A stretch of 64,000 nucleotides of DNA from Oehlia diaphana (Eukaryota; Glomeromycota; Glomeromycetes; Glomerales; Glomeraceae): positions 39,239 through 103,238 of the forward strand of contig QZLH01000014.1 of assembly GCA_003833135.1 (NCBI GenBank), given 5' to 3'. Shown here piece by piece: positions 45,594 through 58,340 of this stretch. Every line of letters starts with the position of its first letter. Positions within the stretch are counted from its first letter, which is position 1. The position numbers and the translations under genes were made by a program. The notes beneath the pieces were generated by a model that had not been told where the DNA came from, ran no database searches, and worked only from the letters and a program-made list of their open reading frames with translations.

Positions 45594-47100
45594 TTAATTT
45601 GTTTTTTTAATTACTTGAAATACTTCATATTCTTCTACAGTAAAACCTGTTGGAATTCCTAATTTAGGATGATAACATCCACCAACACCATAATAAGACC
45701 AATTATTATTATTACATTGTAAATTACCCATAGTTGGACCATAAACATCATCACAATAAACAGCATATCTTGTATTATTAACATAACCTAATTCTGCAGT
45801 AGAAATAATTTTTCCATTTGTAAAATTAAATATAAAACTATCAGCAGTAGTTTTCCAAGTATTTCCACTCCAATCAAGTGGATTATACCCTCCAATTAAT
45901 TGTATTGAATCTTTAATTTTTGCTACCCAAATAGTAGCACCTTTATTATCACAATTTTCATGAAAAGAATCAGTACCATTTCCATCTCGACTTGAACGAT
46001 ATAATAATTTGAATTCATAAGGAATATTTTTCTTATTATAATGAGAAGAATCTTTTTTATCAATCCATGAAGCAAAAAGTGAAATATGACTTGATTTAAT
46101 TAAAGTTGAATCTTTTAAATCTGGATCTCTTGAAGGTGTTAAATTAGTTTTAGGTTTTATATTAGGAACTATATAAAATTCTAAAAGATCATGAATTAAA
46201 TCTTTTGGTAATATTTCTTTATAACAATAAACTTTATAAAAAAAATCTTCAGGTTTAATATCATAAAATCGAATTAAAGGAATAAATTGACATAATTCTT
46301 TTTCAATCTTTATAATATCTTCTTTACTCCATTTTGTTGGATCATTAATAATTATATTTTGTTGAGAAATTCCCCATTTAATTAAATTTTCCCAAATTTC
46401 AATTTCATCAACATTTAAATCATCTCTTTTTAATAATAATTCTAATAAAGGAGCTTTTAAATTAATAAATTTATCAGAATCAAATAAAATTTTAGGTTCT
46501 TCACAAATTTTTTCAAGACAAAATTTCCATAAATCTGTAAATGATTCATGTTGATAAACAGTTTCAAGAATATCAGTTGGATTTTGATATAAAAATTCAG
46601 TTCTATGTTCAATTAAAAATTCTTGAATATAAGAAATCAATGAATGGATATTAAGTTCATCTACAGCTATCAACAAATTTAATACTTCAACACCTTGTAA
46701 ATTCTTCAAATCAATATTTCCACAATAAATAAATCTGGATTTGATATAATTATTAAGTTAGGATTTTTTTTTTTTGATCAACTAGTATTAAATTATTACA
46801 TACATTATATTTTAATTAATATTAAATTATCACATATATCACATACCTAAGAATTATATTGAATAATTTTGGTGAAATATTCGGTTTTCTAAAAATAAAT
46901 TTTCCATCTTTTTTTTCAGCCCAATTGTTGGAAAATGCGGAACGAAAATATTGAGATCTAATACATAATATATTTGAATGGGCATAAATTTCTTTAACAT
47001 TTTGTTCTTCCCCTGCATAAATAATAACATCATATCCCATTTCTGTTTCAAAAAGTTTTTCATAATCGTTAGATAATTCTTTCCAAAATTTTGAAGACAT
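45594..47100 (-). CDS. BTB-BACK-TLDc protein, two exons
   Basis: Exon 1 is 46847-47100, the intron 46735-46846 (GTATGT...TCCAG, containing a T/A run), exon 2 45594-46734; the product is about 464 residues. The BTB/POZ domain covers about 20-130 (YDVIIYAGEEQNVKEIYAHS, IRSQYFRSAFSNNW, FIYCGNIDLK). A BACK region follows (WENLIKWGISQQN, PLIRFYDIKPEDF), and a TLDc domain occupies about 260-460 (LLYRSSRDGNGTDSFHENCD, ATIWVAKIKDSIQLIGGYNP, FNFTNGK, then CYHPKLGIPTGFTVEEYEVF). The BTB and BACK domains suggest a Cul3 ubiquitin-ligase adaptor; TLDc domains are linked to oxidative-stress protection and V-ATPase binding. The role here is inferred. The gene is intact, and this architecture is greatly expanded in Rhizophagus. 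Confidence 0.9.
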
Positions 47101-50100
47101 TATTATAACTTGGTTTTTTTTTTTAAAAAAAAAAAAATGTAATAAAATTTTTAAACTTTTTGAACTAAAGCCTTTATTTATATTATTATTTTATGACGAT
47201 CTTTGTAACCGTTGAATTTCTAGAATTGGAATCATAATTATTACAGATTTGTATATATTACATAATATTTTGATCATAAGTATATGATTCTTTTGATCTC
47301 GTAACTCAAATTTAAAATTGGTGTAAAAATTTTATTCAAGAAATATTTTTATTTAAATGATTGTTTATGTCTTAAACCTTAAATATATTCATAATTCATA
47401 CATAATATAACGAATGAATTTTTTTGTTAATTAAATAAAATCAACTTTTTTAAAATTTATTCTATAATTTAATTTTAATATTCTATTCTATTTATTTTAT
47501 TAAAAATCGAAAAATAAACTGAGAATTTTAATTGAAAGGGAACGAATTTATTTAGTTTAATTATATCAAGAAAAAAAAATTACCCTTTTACTATTTTTAT
47601 ATTTTTGATATACACCACTTTGGTAATTATAATAAAATTAGTCATACAAGCAAAAGATGGAAACAAAAGCCTTACGCAGATTGGAATGTAGATCATTCTT
47701 TTTTAGATAATGCCAGGTGGTATTTGTATAATTCTGGCCCTTAAATGAGGCTAGTGCCGATCTCCCGTTAGCTGTTATTCAAAAGTCACGAGTTGCTGAT
47801 CATTTTGAATCGATAATTGGATCAATGCACCGAATATAAGTGATACAATGCATTCTTTATTCTTTACCCAGAGAGTGTGTGTTACAATTCAACAAATAAA
47901 TTTGTCGAATGACGAGTATCCCGTGACTTTTAATTCGGGAAGAGAAATAATAAGACGCAGTGTGACTCTTTCCTTTTTAATACTATTATAAAAATTGTTT
48001 ATACATAATTGGCTAATTTTGCTCACTATTTTTAGGTTAATGGATTTGAAGTTTAAATTAGAATAAAAGAATAAAAAGATTTTAATATTATTTAATTTAT
48101 TTAGAAAAGATATTACTTTCCCAGATTATAAATCTTTAAAAATTGTTATCGTTGTCAGAATCTTAAAATTTTTTTTTGTAATCTATATTTAACAGTTGAT
48201 TCTTATTATTGTGTTTCTAATATAGTATTAAATGTGTCTTATTTCTTTTATTAGCAGCTGAAGTAGAAGTCCAAAAAAAATATGATTATATACTTAGTAT
48301 TTACAATGAGCTTTTCAAGTTAAAGAAAAAAATGTTACTGTTTAATTAATAAATTTTTTTACCTGAAACAACAAAGTTATATATTAATAATCATTGAAAG
48401 AAAGTGACTTAACCCAGCGTGGAATACACTTGAAACTATACAATAACAATTTTTCATAGGCATTATAGCCAGTACCAAATGCCATAAAGAGGATATGCAA
48501 AGAAGCTATTGACCACATTTGTGATATACAGTAAATAAGAACTGTATTAATATAATAAATTTAACACATGCAAGCACGAAGACATGCACAAAAAAGGTGA
48601 TGGCATGAAACATTACTATTGAGCGTTATGGCTCGCTTTTCCAAATGCAAGAGAAATATTGATAGGAAAATTTTACACAAAACACCATCCAAAGACAAGT
48701 ATCTGAACATGAAAATCTGCAATTACATTCCATTAAACAATAAAAGATGTAAGTTTAGACATGTCATTATAATTATTTTTTTTGTTTGTATCAAAATATT
48801 TATTGTGTTAATAAATATTTTGATATTTTGGCGGAAAATTCAAGGGATTGAACGTGATCAATAATTCAAACCTCATCACTGTAAGTATTTATTTTTACCA
48901 ATCAGTGCCATATATTTAGACGTAATTCACAAAAGACTGATCAAATATAATAAAGATATTTTGTGCTCGCTGCTCTTTTCTATTAGGTGTATTACAAAGT
49001 ATAAATCATTACATCATTATTATTTATTACATAATCACTTATCAAATAAACACTACTATATATACTATATAAGCCACTTTAGGCATGGTACTAAGTGACA
49101 GCTTGAGAAACTTCATGGTAAGAAAATGTGTGGTGAGGACAAAATATAAACTTATGAATTATATATACTTAATTAAAATATTTTATATAATTGATAGAGA
49201 CATAATTTTTCAGAGTATTAAACTGAGCAAAAAACTGATTCTCGGTGACTTTAGTGATGATAATCATTAAAAATAGGCAAAACTGAAAGGTTGAGAATAG
49301 AAAACACCAATAACAAATTTGATGTAGTAGTTAATATCTTTATTTTATATGATTGCACCATAATTGTTAATTATATACTGTGTACAATGTATATCAACAG
49401 TACAGATTCACGCACTGAAACAATGAAATGGAAGAGGAATACAAAGTTAGCAAAATGTTTTGATAGTTAATAAAGTTTTTGGCAAGAAAAATACTCTTAT
49501 TTACAAATGGCGTCATATATACTGCAAAGTTCATAATAAAAACTTTTACTTTTTTTCAAGTAAAGAGTATTTTGAACATTTTTTTTTGTAAATAAAAAGA
49601 TCCAACGTAAATATCTCCGATAAAAAGAATTGCACCGGAGTAGTAAAAACTCTGCAACCATATAATGATCAACGTGCGTAAAATTTATAATTATTTCTTT
49701 ATTGCTTACAAAAACTGCCAAGGAAAAAGTAATATTAAAGGCAGATCGTTCTACAATGTACATTTTCAAATCTAATTTTTAAATTAAGTATTAGTTATTT
49801 ACTAATCTAGTAGTATATAAATGGATTATCATCCGAAGGATGACCCATTTATATACTAAACTAGATCAGTAAATAACTTTTTTATCATCCTAGATATACT
49901 AATTTGTCCACCAGTTTATAACTGGCGGAAAAAATCCTAAATACCAATTAGTAGCCAGGTGATAATAATAATTATATTTATTAATTCTATTATAATAATA
50001 TTATTAATTAAAGTTCTATACAATCTTGTAATATCCCATCGGTATTATGTATACACTGATAGATTTGATTACTCCACCGGTATAAAAGAGTATAAATCCA

Positions 50101-50389
50101 TCGGTGTATACATCACACATAATGAGATTAGCATATTATGAATATCTAATAAAAACTACATATACACCAATGCTCCCCTCCCTTCGTGGGACCTCAAGTC
50201 ATCGATGAATATTTAGTTATTCATTGATATCCATGGAATAACAAGTATATATTTTATACCATATATATTTGTTTGGTCTAAATTTCTATAAAAACTTATT
50301 GCGATATAAAATAGGGGAAAGTGCGAGGCGTATGTAATCAACATGCACATACATTACTTAAATTTGATAAATTTTTTAATTTCATACTT
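47101..50389. other. Intergenic, about 3.3 kb
   Basis: A T-run/A-run junction (47113-47138) sits directly before the BTB gene's ATG. 47650-47960 has higher GC and may be an LTR-like remnant. A hairpin with arms AGTTATTTACTAATCTAG and CTAGATCAGTAAATAACT lies at 49791-49880 (probable MITE). Short frames at 48619, 49085 and 49497 show no recognisable features. Confidence 0.4.
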
Positions 50390-51216
50390 AATAATAAACA
50401 TTTCTTTCAAAATCAAACTTAAAATCTTTAATTACGCCATTATTCTTATATTTGTTAATCAATATTAAATTCAGGTTGAACCATTCCAAAAATTCCTCCA
50501 AATTTTTTAAAGAAAAAATTTGAGAGAATCTTTATTAAATTACGTTCAAAACTATAAAATCATAATATTTTAATAAAATTTCTTTTAAATATCCTCCATT
50601 ATTTTCAATAATACAAGTTGCTGTGCTGATTCTAATATAATTTACATTAAAAGATGTAAGATAACGGAAGTTTTAATAGGAGAAGATGAATCAAAAAGTT
50701 AAGATTATCAATTTTTAATACCCTTTGAGTGATATTTACCAAAGCAAGAAAAATTTCTTCATAAGGATCAATAAATAATTATCATCTTTAATATTATCTT
50801 TCCATTGAAATATTTTAATTTCCTTTGAACTTCAATTAATTTAACAATTCCATAATTAGCACTTGTATCTGTATGACATAATCCATAAAAGTATATAGAA
50901 TCTATACTTATATCACAATTAACTTACAAAGTGGTTCAAAGCAGACTTTTGCGTCTGAAAAATAAAATATTTGATGTCTAATTGACCTCATATCCAAATA
51001 TTTCAACTCTGAACATCTTTCTTTCAAAATATTATAGAATTCTTGTTGCAAAAGAAATTGATTATGGATCCGACAGAAATTGTATGTTCATATTGATACT
51101 CCTACAGAAAAATAAATAATCAAATAAAAGTGATTGGCGTGATGCTTGAAGCAATCGGATTTTCTGCTTTGTTAGAAATTCCTTAATATCATCGGTTAAG
51201 TAGAGGTAAATAGATA

Positions 51217-52196
51217 AACTGTACTGTACGGTCAGCTAAACTGTACTGTACGAAAATATTTTAGCCAATCATAACTCATTGTACTTTTCAATGTTTTTTT
51301 ATTTATCGTACAATAAAANNNNNNNNNNNNNNNNNNNNNNNNNNNNNNNNNNNNNNNNNNNNNNNNNNNNNNNNNNNNNNNNNNNNNNNNNNNNNNNNNN
51401 NNNNNNNNNNNNNNNNNNNNNNNNNNNNNNNNNNNNNNNNNNNNNNNNNNNNNNNNNNNNNNNNNNNNNNNNNNNNNNNNNNNNNNNNNNNNNNNNNNNN
51501 NNNNNNNNNNNNNNNNNNNNNNNNNNNNNNNNNNNNNNNNNNNNNNNNNNNNNNNNNNNNNNNNNNNNNNNNNNNNNNNNNNNNNNNNNNNNNNNNNNNN
51601 NNNNNNNNNNNNNNNNNNNNNNNNNNNNNNNNNNNNNNNNNNNNNNNNNNNNNNNNNNNNNNNNNNNNNNNNNNNNNNNNNNNNNNNNNNNNNNNNNNNN
51701 NNNNNNNNNNNNNNNNNNNNNNNNNNNNNNNNNNNNNNNNNNNNNNNNNNNNNNNNNNNNNNNNNNNNNNNNNNNNNNNNNNNNNNNNNNNNNNNNNNNN
51801 NNNNNNNNNNNNNNNNNNNNNNNNNNNNNNNNNNNNNNNNNNNNNNNNNNNNNNNNNNNNNNNNNNNNNNNNNNNNNNNNNNNNNNNNNNNNNNNNNNNN
51901 NNNNNNNNNNNNNNNNNNNNNNNNNNNNNNNNNNNNNNNNNNNNNNNNNNNNNNNNNNNNNNNNNNNNNNNNNNNNNNNNNNNNNNNNNNNNNNNNNNNN
52001 NNNNNNNNNNNNNNNNNNNNNNNNNNNNNNNNNNNNNNNNNNNNNNNNNNNNNNNNNNNNNNNNNNNNNNNNNNNNNNNNNNNNNNNNNNNNNNCTCATT
52101 GTACTTTTCAATGTTTTTTTATTTATCGTACAATAAAATCTGATTGGTGAGTTCTCACTTTGTACAGTACAGTTTAGCTAACCGTACAGTACAGTT
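51217..52196. mobile_element. TA-flanked MITE containing the assembly gap
   Basis: Inverted ends AACTGTACTGTACGGTCAGC on the left and AACTGTACTGTACGGTTAGC when the right end is reversed run on for about 35 bases. TA flanks both sides (51215-51216, 52197-52198). The 776 Ns (51319-52094) are flanked by an identical 44-base segment (51275-51318 and 52095-52138). The true element may be only about 160 bases long, with the gap an artefact of unmerged overlap. Confidence 0.7.
51319..52094. other. Assembly gap (776 N)
   Basis: Unknown sequence; see the enclosing MITE. Frames reported across it are meaningless. Confidence 0.99.
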
Positions 52197-52762
52197 TATA
52201 TGTATACTCGTTAAGTAGTAAGTAATAATGTCGTACAAAGAATTTTTATAGAAATTACCATAATCTACTAACTATCAAACATGAAAATAAAGATTTTTGA
52301 ATCATGTAATTCTTCAAGTATCAATCAATTATTGAATCTAGACATAAATCTTATTTAATCCTTTTTTCACAAATTTTTATTCCTAAATTTCTTTGAGAAA
52401 AAAAAAATAATTATGTCCGTATTTATATAAAAGTAATTACCGGTACGTATCGATGATTTAAATGTTTTAAATATAGTAATGTAACTAAATTTTTATTCGT
52501 TCCATTCGGAAATGGATGATCTATTAACTGAAGATTATAAACTAACAAAAAAAAATAATTTTATTAACTTTTATGACGAAAAGAACTTTTTTTTTAAAAA
52601 AAAGGAAAGAAAAAAAAATACGTTTGTATTATGATTAGCCAGTCAATTAGCAATATTTATTCCGTTATTATTAATAAGTTTGACAAATACTGTACATCCT
52701 TTTTTCACAAATAATATTTTGTCTTCAACTTCTTTAATAACGTATTTACGTTACTCATTCTA

Positions 52763-53048
52763 GTAGTATTCTAGTCGGTATCCGATCAAAATCTTGACAA
52801 TCACTTGCACGACTAACACAAGATCGACAACAAAATCTTGGCAATCCAAAATCCCGACAAGTCATTATATCGACAATTTTGTGATGTGTTTTCTAATAAA
52901 ATAATTTGTTGATTTTGTCGAGATTTTGACTTGTCAGGATTTTGACTTGTCAAGATATTGGATTGTCGAGATTTTGTTGTCGGTCTTGTGTCAGTCGCTC
53001 AAATGATTTTCGAGATTTCGTACCAAAACCAAATGAGACTATTCTAGT
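52763..53048. mobile_element. MULE-like MITE with 9-bp target duplication
   Basis: 286 bases with long inverted arms (CGACTAACACAAGATCGACA...AATC on the left; CGACTGACACAAGACCGACA...AATC when the right is reversed), rich in TTGTCGAGATTTT units. It is flanked by CTCATTCTA at 52754-52762 and 53049-53057. The duplicated copy of this region near 62170 has one CTCATTCT and no insert, i.e. an empty site. Confidence 0.75.
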
Positions 53049-53309
53049 CTCATTCTACTAACTTTAACAAGAAACATTTTCAGGAATTAGGAGGATTCAT
53101 AAGCAATTAAATTAATTTTTTTGTAAGATTTGTTAAGAAACACAATGAATTCGGTGGCTTTGTGTAATGAATAAAAAAGAATGTGATAGAAGTTTCATGT
53201 TTTACTTTAAAAAACTTTTATTATTCTATTCATTTTATATTCTATTTTCATTAAATCAAGAGTATGAAAGGAATACCAATGAAAATCAGAGGTTGAATTT
53301 ATGAAGTAA

Positions 53310-54288
53310 ATGGCGGGACTGCATTATAAAAGGTATATAAATAAGTATAATTTTTTTTTTTTAAAAAAAAAATATAACTTATATTATTTTACTTTTTATA
53401 CAGAAAAATTCGTGAGAATAGGTATGATGATATGATAGCAAATGACATGCTTGCACTCCTAACTGTCTCCTTTGAAGTTGAAATCAACCAATTATTTAAT
53501 AATATTGAGAAAACTGATGCTGGTAAATCAGCTTTAATATAATAAAATAATTGTTAAATGTTTAATTTAACTTTGTAATTTTTTATTAGAATGGGCTGCT
53601 TATTATCGGCAAAAGTGGATTATTGCTTCGTTAAATAAGCATATGTCAAAAATTGATAATGAAACTTGGGTAATACTGCCGAGGCTGCTCATGCCTTGAG
53701 CAATCATCGTGGAAAAAATCATAAAAATTGTTTCAGCAATTTTACAGTAAGTAATTGTAATTGATTATTATTTTATTTTGTAATTTCTTATTAATTTTTT
53801 TTTATAATAGAGGACGTAAATTAGATAAGGTCGTGATAGAGGACTTATTACTCATAATGTTTTATCCAATAAACGTCAAGGTAAGCTATTTGTGATGCAA
53901 AATTATAAATCTTTAATTTTATATTATACTTACTAATTTAAATAATTTACTTTAAATATTAGCTAATGCACGAGTTAAAAAATTAAATAATACTAATAAA
54001 ACAGTTTTAACAAAACGGAAACAAAATGCACGTGCAAGTTCTAGTAAAAAAAAAGGCAAAGAAAACAATTACAATCATTTCTGATGATTCTGAAGATGAA
54101 GATAAATGTAATAATAATGATAATGATAAAGAAAATAATGTTACAAAATCACTTTCAAAATCTGATGAATCAGAGTATCAAGAAGCTCTAAAAGAACGTG
54201 AGCTTGACTTAGGGAAAGAGAAGCTAAAGTTCGTATTATGGAATTATCTAACATTGAAAAAGAACGTGAATTGAATTTGAATAGTTAA
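53310..54288 (+). pseudogene. Multi-exon gene with frame breaks, transposon-associated family
   Basis: Likely exons are 53310-53332, 53404-53522, 53590-53746, 53811-53880 and 53963-54288, with GT-AG introns. The first three read through in frame (MAGLHYK, DMIANDMLALLTVSFEVEIN, EWAAYYRQKWIIASLNKHMS). Then one-base shifts are needed in exon 3 (NTAEAAHALSNHRGKN), exon 4 (GLITHNVLSNKRQ) and the A9 run of exon 5 (acidic TIISDDSEDED, then KERELDLGKEKLK). The segment NTAEAAHAL...GRKLD recurs, as I recall, in repetitive Rhizophagus proteins of transposon origin. Shifts at homopolymers could be sequencing errors. Function unknown. Confidence 0.5.
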
Positions 54289-55702
54289 TTTTATAAAATA
54301 ACTGTCACTGTGAATATAATATAAATAAATAAAAATTTGTAATTACACTCAATTTTTTTTTTATTAGAAAATTTTGTTTTTATCGTCAAATTTGCAATTA
54401 AATAATAAAAATACATAGTATAATTTATATACGTACTACTGAGTATAGTGTACTACTAGAGTACCGCACTCACCGTACTCCACTCACGTGGTCGACCGAA
54501 CTCCACAAATATTCGTCTCACCTCTATATATATGTTTAATTACACAATTTATTTACTATCATTTAAATTTAAACACATGTACAGTATAAAAGTCACAAAG
54601 CCTATATATCAATAAATTAACAACTAAATAACGACTGAATGACTTATTTTATTATTATAATGCATTTTAATAAAGGATAAAATCTATAATTTAAATTTTT
54701 TTTTTAAAAAGAAAAATAGTTATATTGTTTAAAATTAAAAAAATTAAGGTTTCGTACTGCCTTCATATAGCCAATATAAAGTAGTGATGTAGTAACTGGA
54801 CAGTTGAGACGAAAAAAAACGCCACTAGCGATCAACCTTATAGTCACATGATAGTCACATACTAAAAGTATTATTCATATATCAACAACATTCAAAGTAT
54901 ATTATTCGTATATCAATAACAGTATTCAAAATATGTTATTCATATATCAACAGAATATTTGAAATACTGTATATTAACAACTTATTCAAAATATTCACTA
55001 TATCATTAGTTTTACATGTTTTAACATACTTTAAAAATATTGTAACGGAGCGTAGCGAAGGACTATTTATTGTATGGAACTAGATAAATTTGTAGTACCG
55101 GTTTAACCCATGTATTTTTCCTTCCTTCCACCTACGTCACGATAATTTAGCCCCTGCTTATTTCCTTTTATGTTTTGTATCACATTTTTGTAACCATTTA
55201 TACAGTATACTGTATATATGTAAATCGTATTAAGCAACGGACTCTCAACGGTTTCCGTTTTCCTAGTTTTATTAATATTACAAACATATTGCGTATATTA
55301 AAATATGTAGGACATATAGTACATACCATCTGTTGGTAACAAATAGTGATTATGTCTAACATATTTTGTGAAAACCAGAGGTTTCTGCAAAGAAGTTATT
55401 ACAAAAGTTTACTTCAAAAATTTTTTTTTATTAATATTAGGACTGAGTTAAAAATTTGTTTACTTGTTTATTTTTTGCAGATCTCATTGTAATAAAATAT
55501 AACCCCTTTTTCTTACACAGCATCAAATATATATATCATATGTATATAATAAATCCGATAAATCCGACATGATTCAGGTATTTAAACACACTCTTTCTCC
55601 CCTTTTTATAATAAGAGTCCAAATTCCCTTTTTCCTAAAAAAAAAAAAAATTATTTAAATTTAAAAATTGAAATTCCTTTTAAAAACAACATTTCAAACA
55701 AT
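54289..55702. other. Intergenic
   Basis: No supported gene. It holds a diverged direct repeat ATATCAACA/TATTCAAA around 54880-55010 and GGAGCGTAGCGAAGGAC at 55047-55064, similar to 10262 and 13143. The 3' end is the promoter of the HMG gene, with an A14 run at 55638. Confidence 0.4.
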
Positions 55703-56566
55703 ATGTCTTTGACGTTAAATCAAGCTTGGGAAGTTAGGCTCAAACCCCTTTATAGCAAATATGATGAAATAAATTTGTTCAGAATAATCAATCAATTCGA
55801 ATGTAATGAAATTTATAATCCTAATATTAACGTAACTGAAATATTCGAGCTTACATACAAAAAAACCTCTCATGAAGGTGGAATCACAGCAAAAAGACAA
55901 CCAAACCCATTTATGATTTTCAGGGCTGCTTTAGGAATAACCGCATTTCGTAAAGGTATTGAACTCCGTGACGGAATTTGTCAAAGTAAAATTGCCGGTC
56001 TATTATGGAGAGGAGCAATACCACATGAAAAAAAGTATTTTGAAACTTTAGCTTTAAAGTTTAAGAATTTACACAAACAAAAGTTTCCAAGGTATGAATA
56101 TAGGCCGAAAGCAAGAAATCCAGTCTCTGGCACTTTTGTTGATATGAATAATAATTTTGGAACTAGAATCGATTCTAACAACCAATCAATGTCTCATCAA
56201 CCTCAAATATCCCAACAAAGCCAGCAGATTTCTAAAGATAACAATGCTACATGGGATCAAACATCTTCATTCCCGTTTACAAGTTATGCTGGATTAGATG
56301 GATTAGATTCAAATTTTATGATAGGTGATTTGCAGTATCAACTTCAACAAGAACCAACACCATTTTACCAAATCCCTCAATTCCCGTTACCTGAAATGTA
56401 TCAAACATACTTACCTACGGAACTCTATCCAACAAATCCGTTGAATAATGAGATTAATATAAATAATGTCGAATATTTTCAACAAGCACCTCCTCCATCC
56501 ATCGCTGAAAATTGCTCAACTCAATATTTTGATTTAAATAATGGAATGAATGTTCATTTTGAATAA
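55703..56566 (+). CDS. MATA-type HMG-box transcription factor
   Basis: Single-exon frame of 287 residues from ATG (MSLTLNQAWE). The HMG box lies at about residues 64-137: KRQPNPFMIFRAALGITAFR, then ICQSKIAGLLWRGAIPHEKK, YFETLALKFKNLHKQKFPRY and EYRPKA. It has the N-P-F-M-I-F-R opening and Y-x-P-x basic end of fungal mating-type-like HMG proteins, which bend DNA at TTGT-like sites. The C-terminal half is Gln/Pro/Asn-rich (PQISQQSQQISKDNN, FQQAPPPS), as in activation regions. Rhizophagus carries a large MATA-HMG family, so this need not be a mating-type gene. Intact, nuclear by inference. No homeodomain partner is nearby. Confidence 0.88.
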   Translation: MSLTLNQAWEVRLKPLYSKYDEINLFRIINQFECNEIYNPNINVTEIFELTYKKTSHEGGITAKRQPNPFMIFRAALGITAFRKGIELRDGICQSKIAGLLWRGAIPHEKKYFETLALKFKNLHKQKFPRYEYRPKARNPVSGTFVDMNNNFGTRIDSNNQSMSHQPQISQQSQQISKDNNATWDQTSSFPFTSYAGLDGLDSNFMIGDLQYQLQQEPTPFYQIPQFPLPEMYQTYLPTELYPTNPLNNEININNVEYFQQAPPPSIAENCSTQYFDLNNGMNVHFE

Positions 56567-58340
56567 AAGTTTTTCAAATTATCATTATTTTTATTTTTTT
56601 AATGCATAATTATATATGTACAAAATTAAAAAAAAGAAGTTGTTTGAATTTTCGTTTCATTTTCCCGTTTCCTCCGTTTCCTTTCTTTATTATATAATTA
56701 ATTCATCTTTTTTCTATCAATTTTCTGTTAATACGTGTTTCCGTTTCTTGCTCGCTTATTTTATAAATTAATCAATTGGTTTTCCGTTTCTTACCTTATT
56801 ATTTTATTTCCCGGTTTCTTGCGTATTCATTGATTTTCTTTACTCATTGTAAGGCTCCCACCCCATAATTTATGGAATCTCTTAATTTTTTAGAAATTCA
56901 TCAATTTATTTATTTTTATTTTTTTTTTCAAATATATATCATGTAAAAATTCTTAAGTAAATATATATAATTACTTGTAACAAAAAAATATCACATAATA
57001 AATTTTATAAAAGTTGTTAAAAAAAAAATTAAGCGGAAGGAATAAATTCTAAATAAATTAGAAAAAAGAACTTGATATTAAATTTTATCGATTCTCAACG
57101 GTTTTTTTTTTAAAAAAAATAATAAAGACAAATAAGAAAATAATTTTCTTATTAATACCTGCGTTATGATGTTACATATAAAAGTCACAAATGACATTCT
57201 AAATCCTTTTTGATATATTAAGAAAACTTATAGAGCGGCCAAAAATACGCATAGTATAAGGTTTCTAATATAGTACATAGTAAAAGTACTGTACATACTA
57301 AGTAAAAAATGGGAAAAATTATACATTCATACGCAAAATAATGAGTTTACTATGTACGCGCGTCAGTGCAAATCACGTGACTTCAAGATTGTTTTTCATG
57401 AATAAATATTTTTACCACATATACAACACACATGCTAAATTCATTTTTGCCTGCTCTACAAGTTTACTTAGAGCGCAGAGTAGGGTTTTGAATCCTGTTT
57501 TGATTTATTTGACTTTCTTCATTTTTGATATCCATTTTTGGATATGATCGGCAAAGTTTCGTTCATTCATATGTAAAGTCAAAAACAATATTCAGAATCC
57601 CACCTTTTTTTCCTTAAGTAAACTTGCAAAGCAGATAAAATACGTTTATTTTATGATTTTAAAGTTTAAATTAACTGTTAATCTTTGTTTATAAAAAATT
57701 AATCTAATCAAAATTATACCGAATCACGCGATTTGTCTATAAACTTTTAGTTGTCTAGCAAGTATAATACAATTATTTAGTTATTAAAATTTTGATTTTT
57801 TTAATTCAATTTGAATAGTTTTTAATTTATAGTAAGAACTACAATTATGAAAATTTTTTGTTATAACGTAAGCGCATTACATGAAATCAAATCGGCAATG
57901 AATTCGGGTGTTACCGAAGATCAGTTTTTTGGTAGCTTATAGTATAGAACAAAGATATACGTTTCAAGTTCAAGTATTTAGAAAAAATCACATTTAATTA
58001 ATTTGATTATTTTAGGAAATGGTCGGTGTGCATGACTTTCTTTACTGTTGTGCAAATTATGGTGCTGACTTTCTTTTACTGTTGTGTAATGACGAAAAAT
58101 CCATTGCCGAAAATTGATAGTATTTTGACCATCATTAACATCATTAGCCAAAACAGTTAACTAACCGGTAAAAAAATTCCATTTCGTTTGTATGTCTCAA
58201 CACTCTCATGATTGAATAAAATTGTAAATTAACCAATTTTTCTCTATAAAAATAATCGTTTTTTCCCCAACTTGTTTCTTATTTCCCCACAATTATTTCT
58301 TAAATTTTTTTTGAAATTATCTTTACACTTTATTAAATAA
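56567..58340. other. Intergenic
   Basis: A pyrimidine-rich stretch follows the HMG gene (56640-56870, repeated CGTTTC and TTTCC). From about 58085 the sequence resembles the promoter of the other BED-Sel1 gene (62480-62795): GAAAATTGATAGTATTTTGA and TTAACCGGTAAAAAAATTCC. A local duplication of GACTTTCTTTACTGTTGTG occurs at 58033-58087. Confidence 0.5.

Larger units (their letters stand above)
50390..52345 (-). pseudogene. F-box/LRR-like pseudogene split by a MITE and the gap
   Basis: The minus strand starts at ATG 52343-52345 (MSRFNN, then stop) and continues to a family-like C-terminus (NKYKNNGVIKDFKFDFERN) near 50400. In between are recognisable pieces: LILEELHDS, the FYGL/CDIS region near 50890-50920, and VNYIRI. 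There are many deletions and stops. The element at 51217-52196 interrupts the N-terminal part. A related but shorter pseudogene is at 61283-61697. Confidence 0.75.

Noticed and set aside
51279..52136. Frames across the N gap
   Set aside because: They consist of unknown bases.
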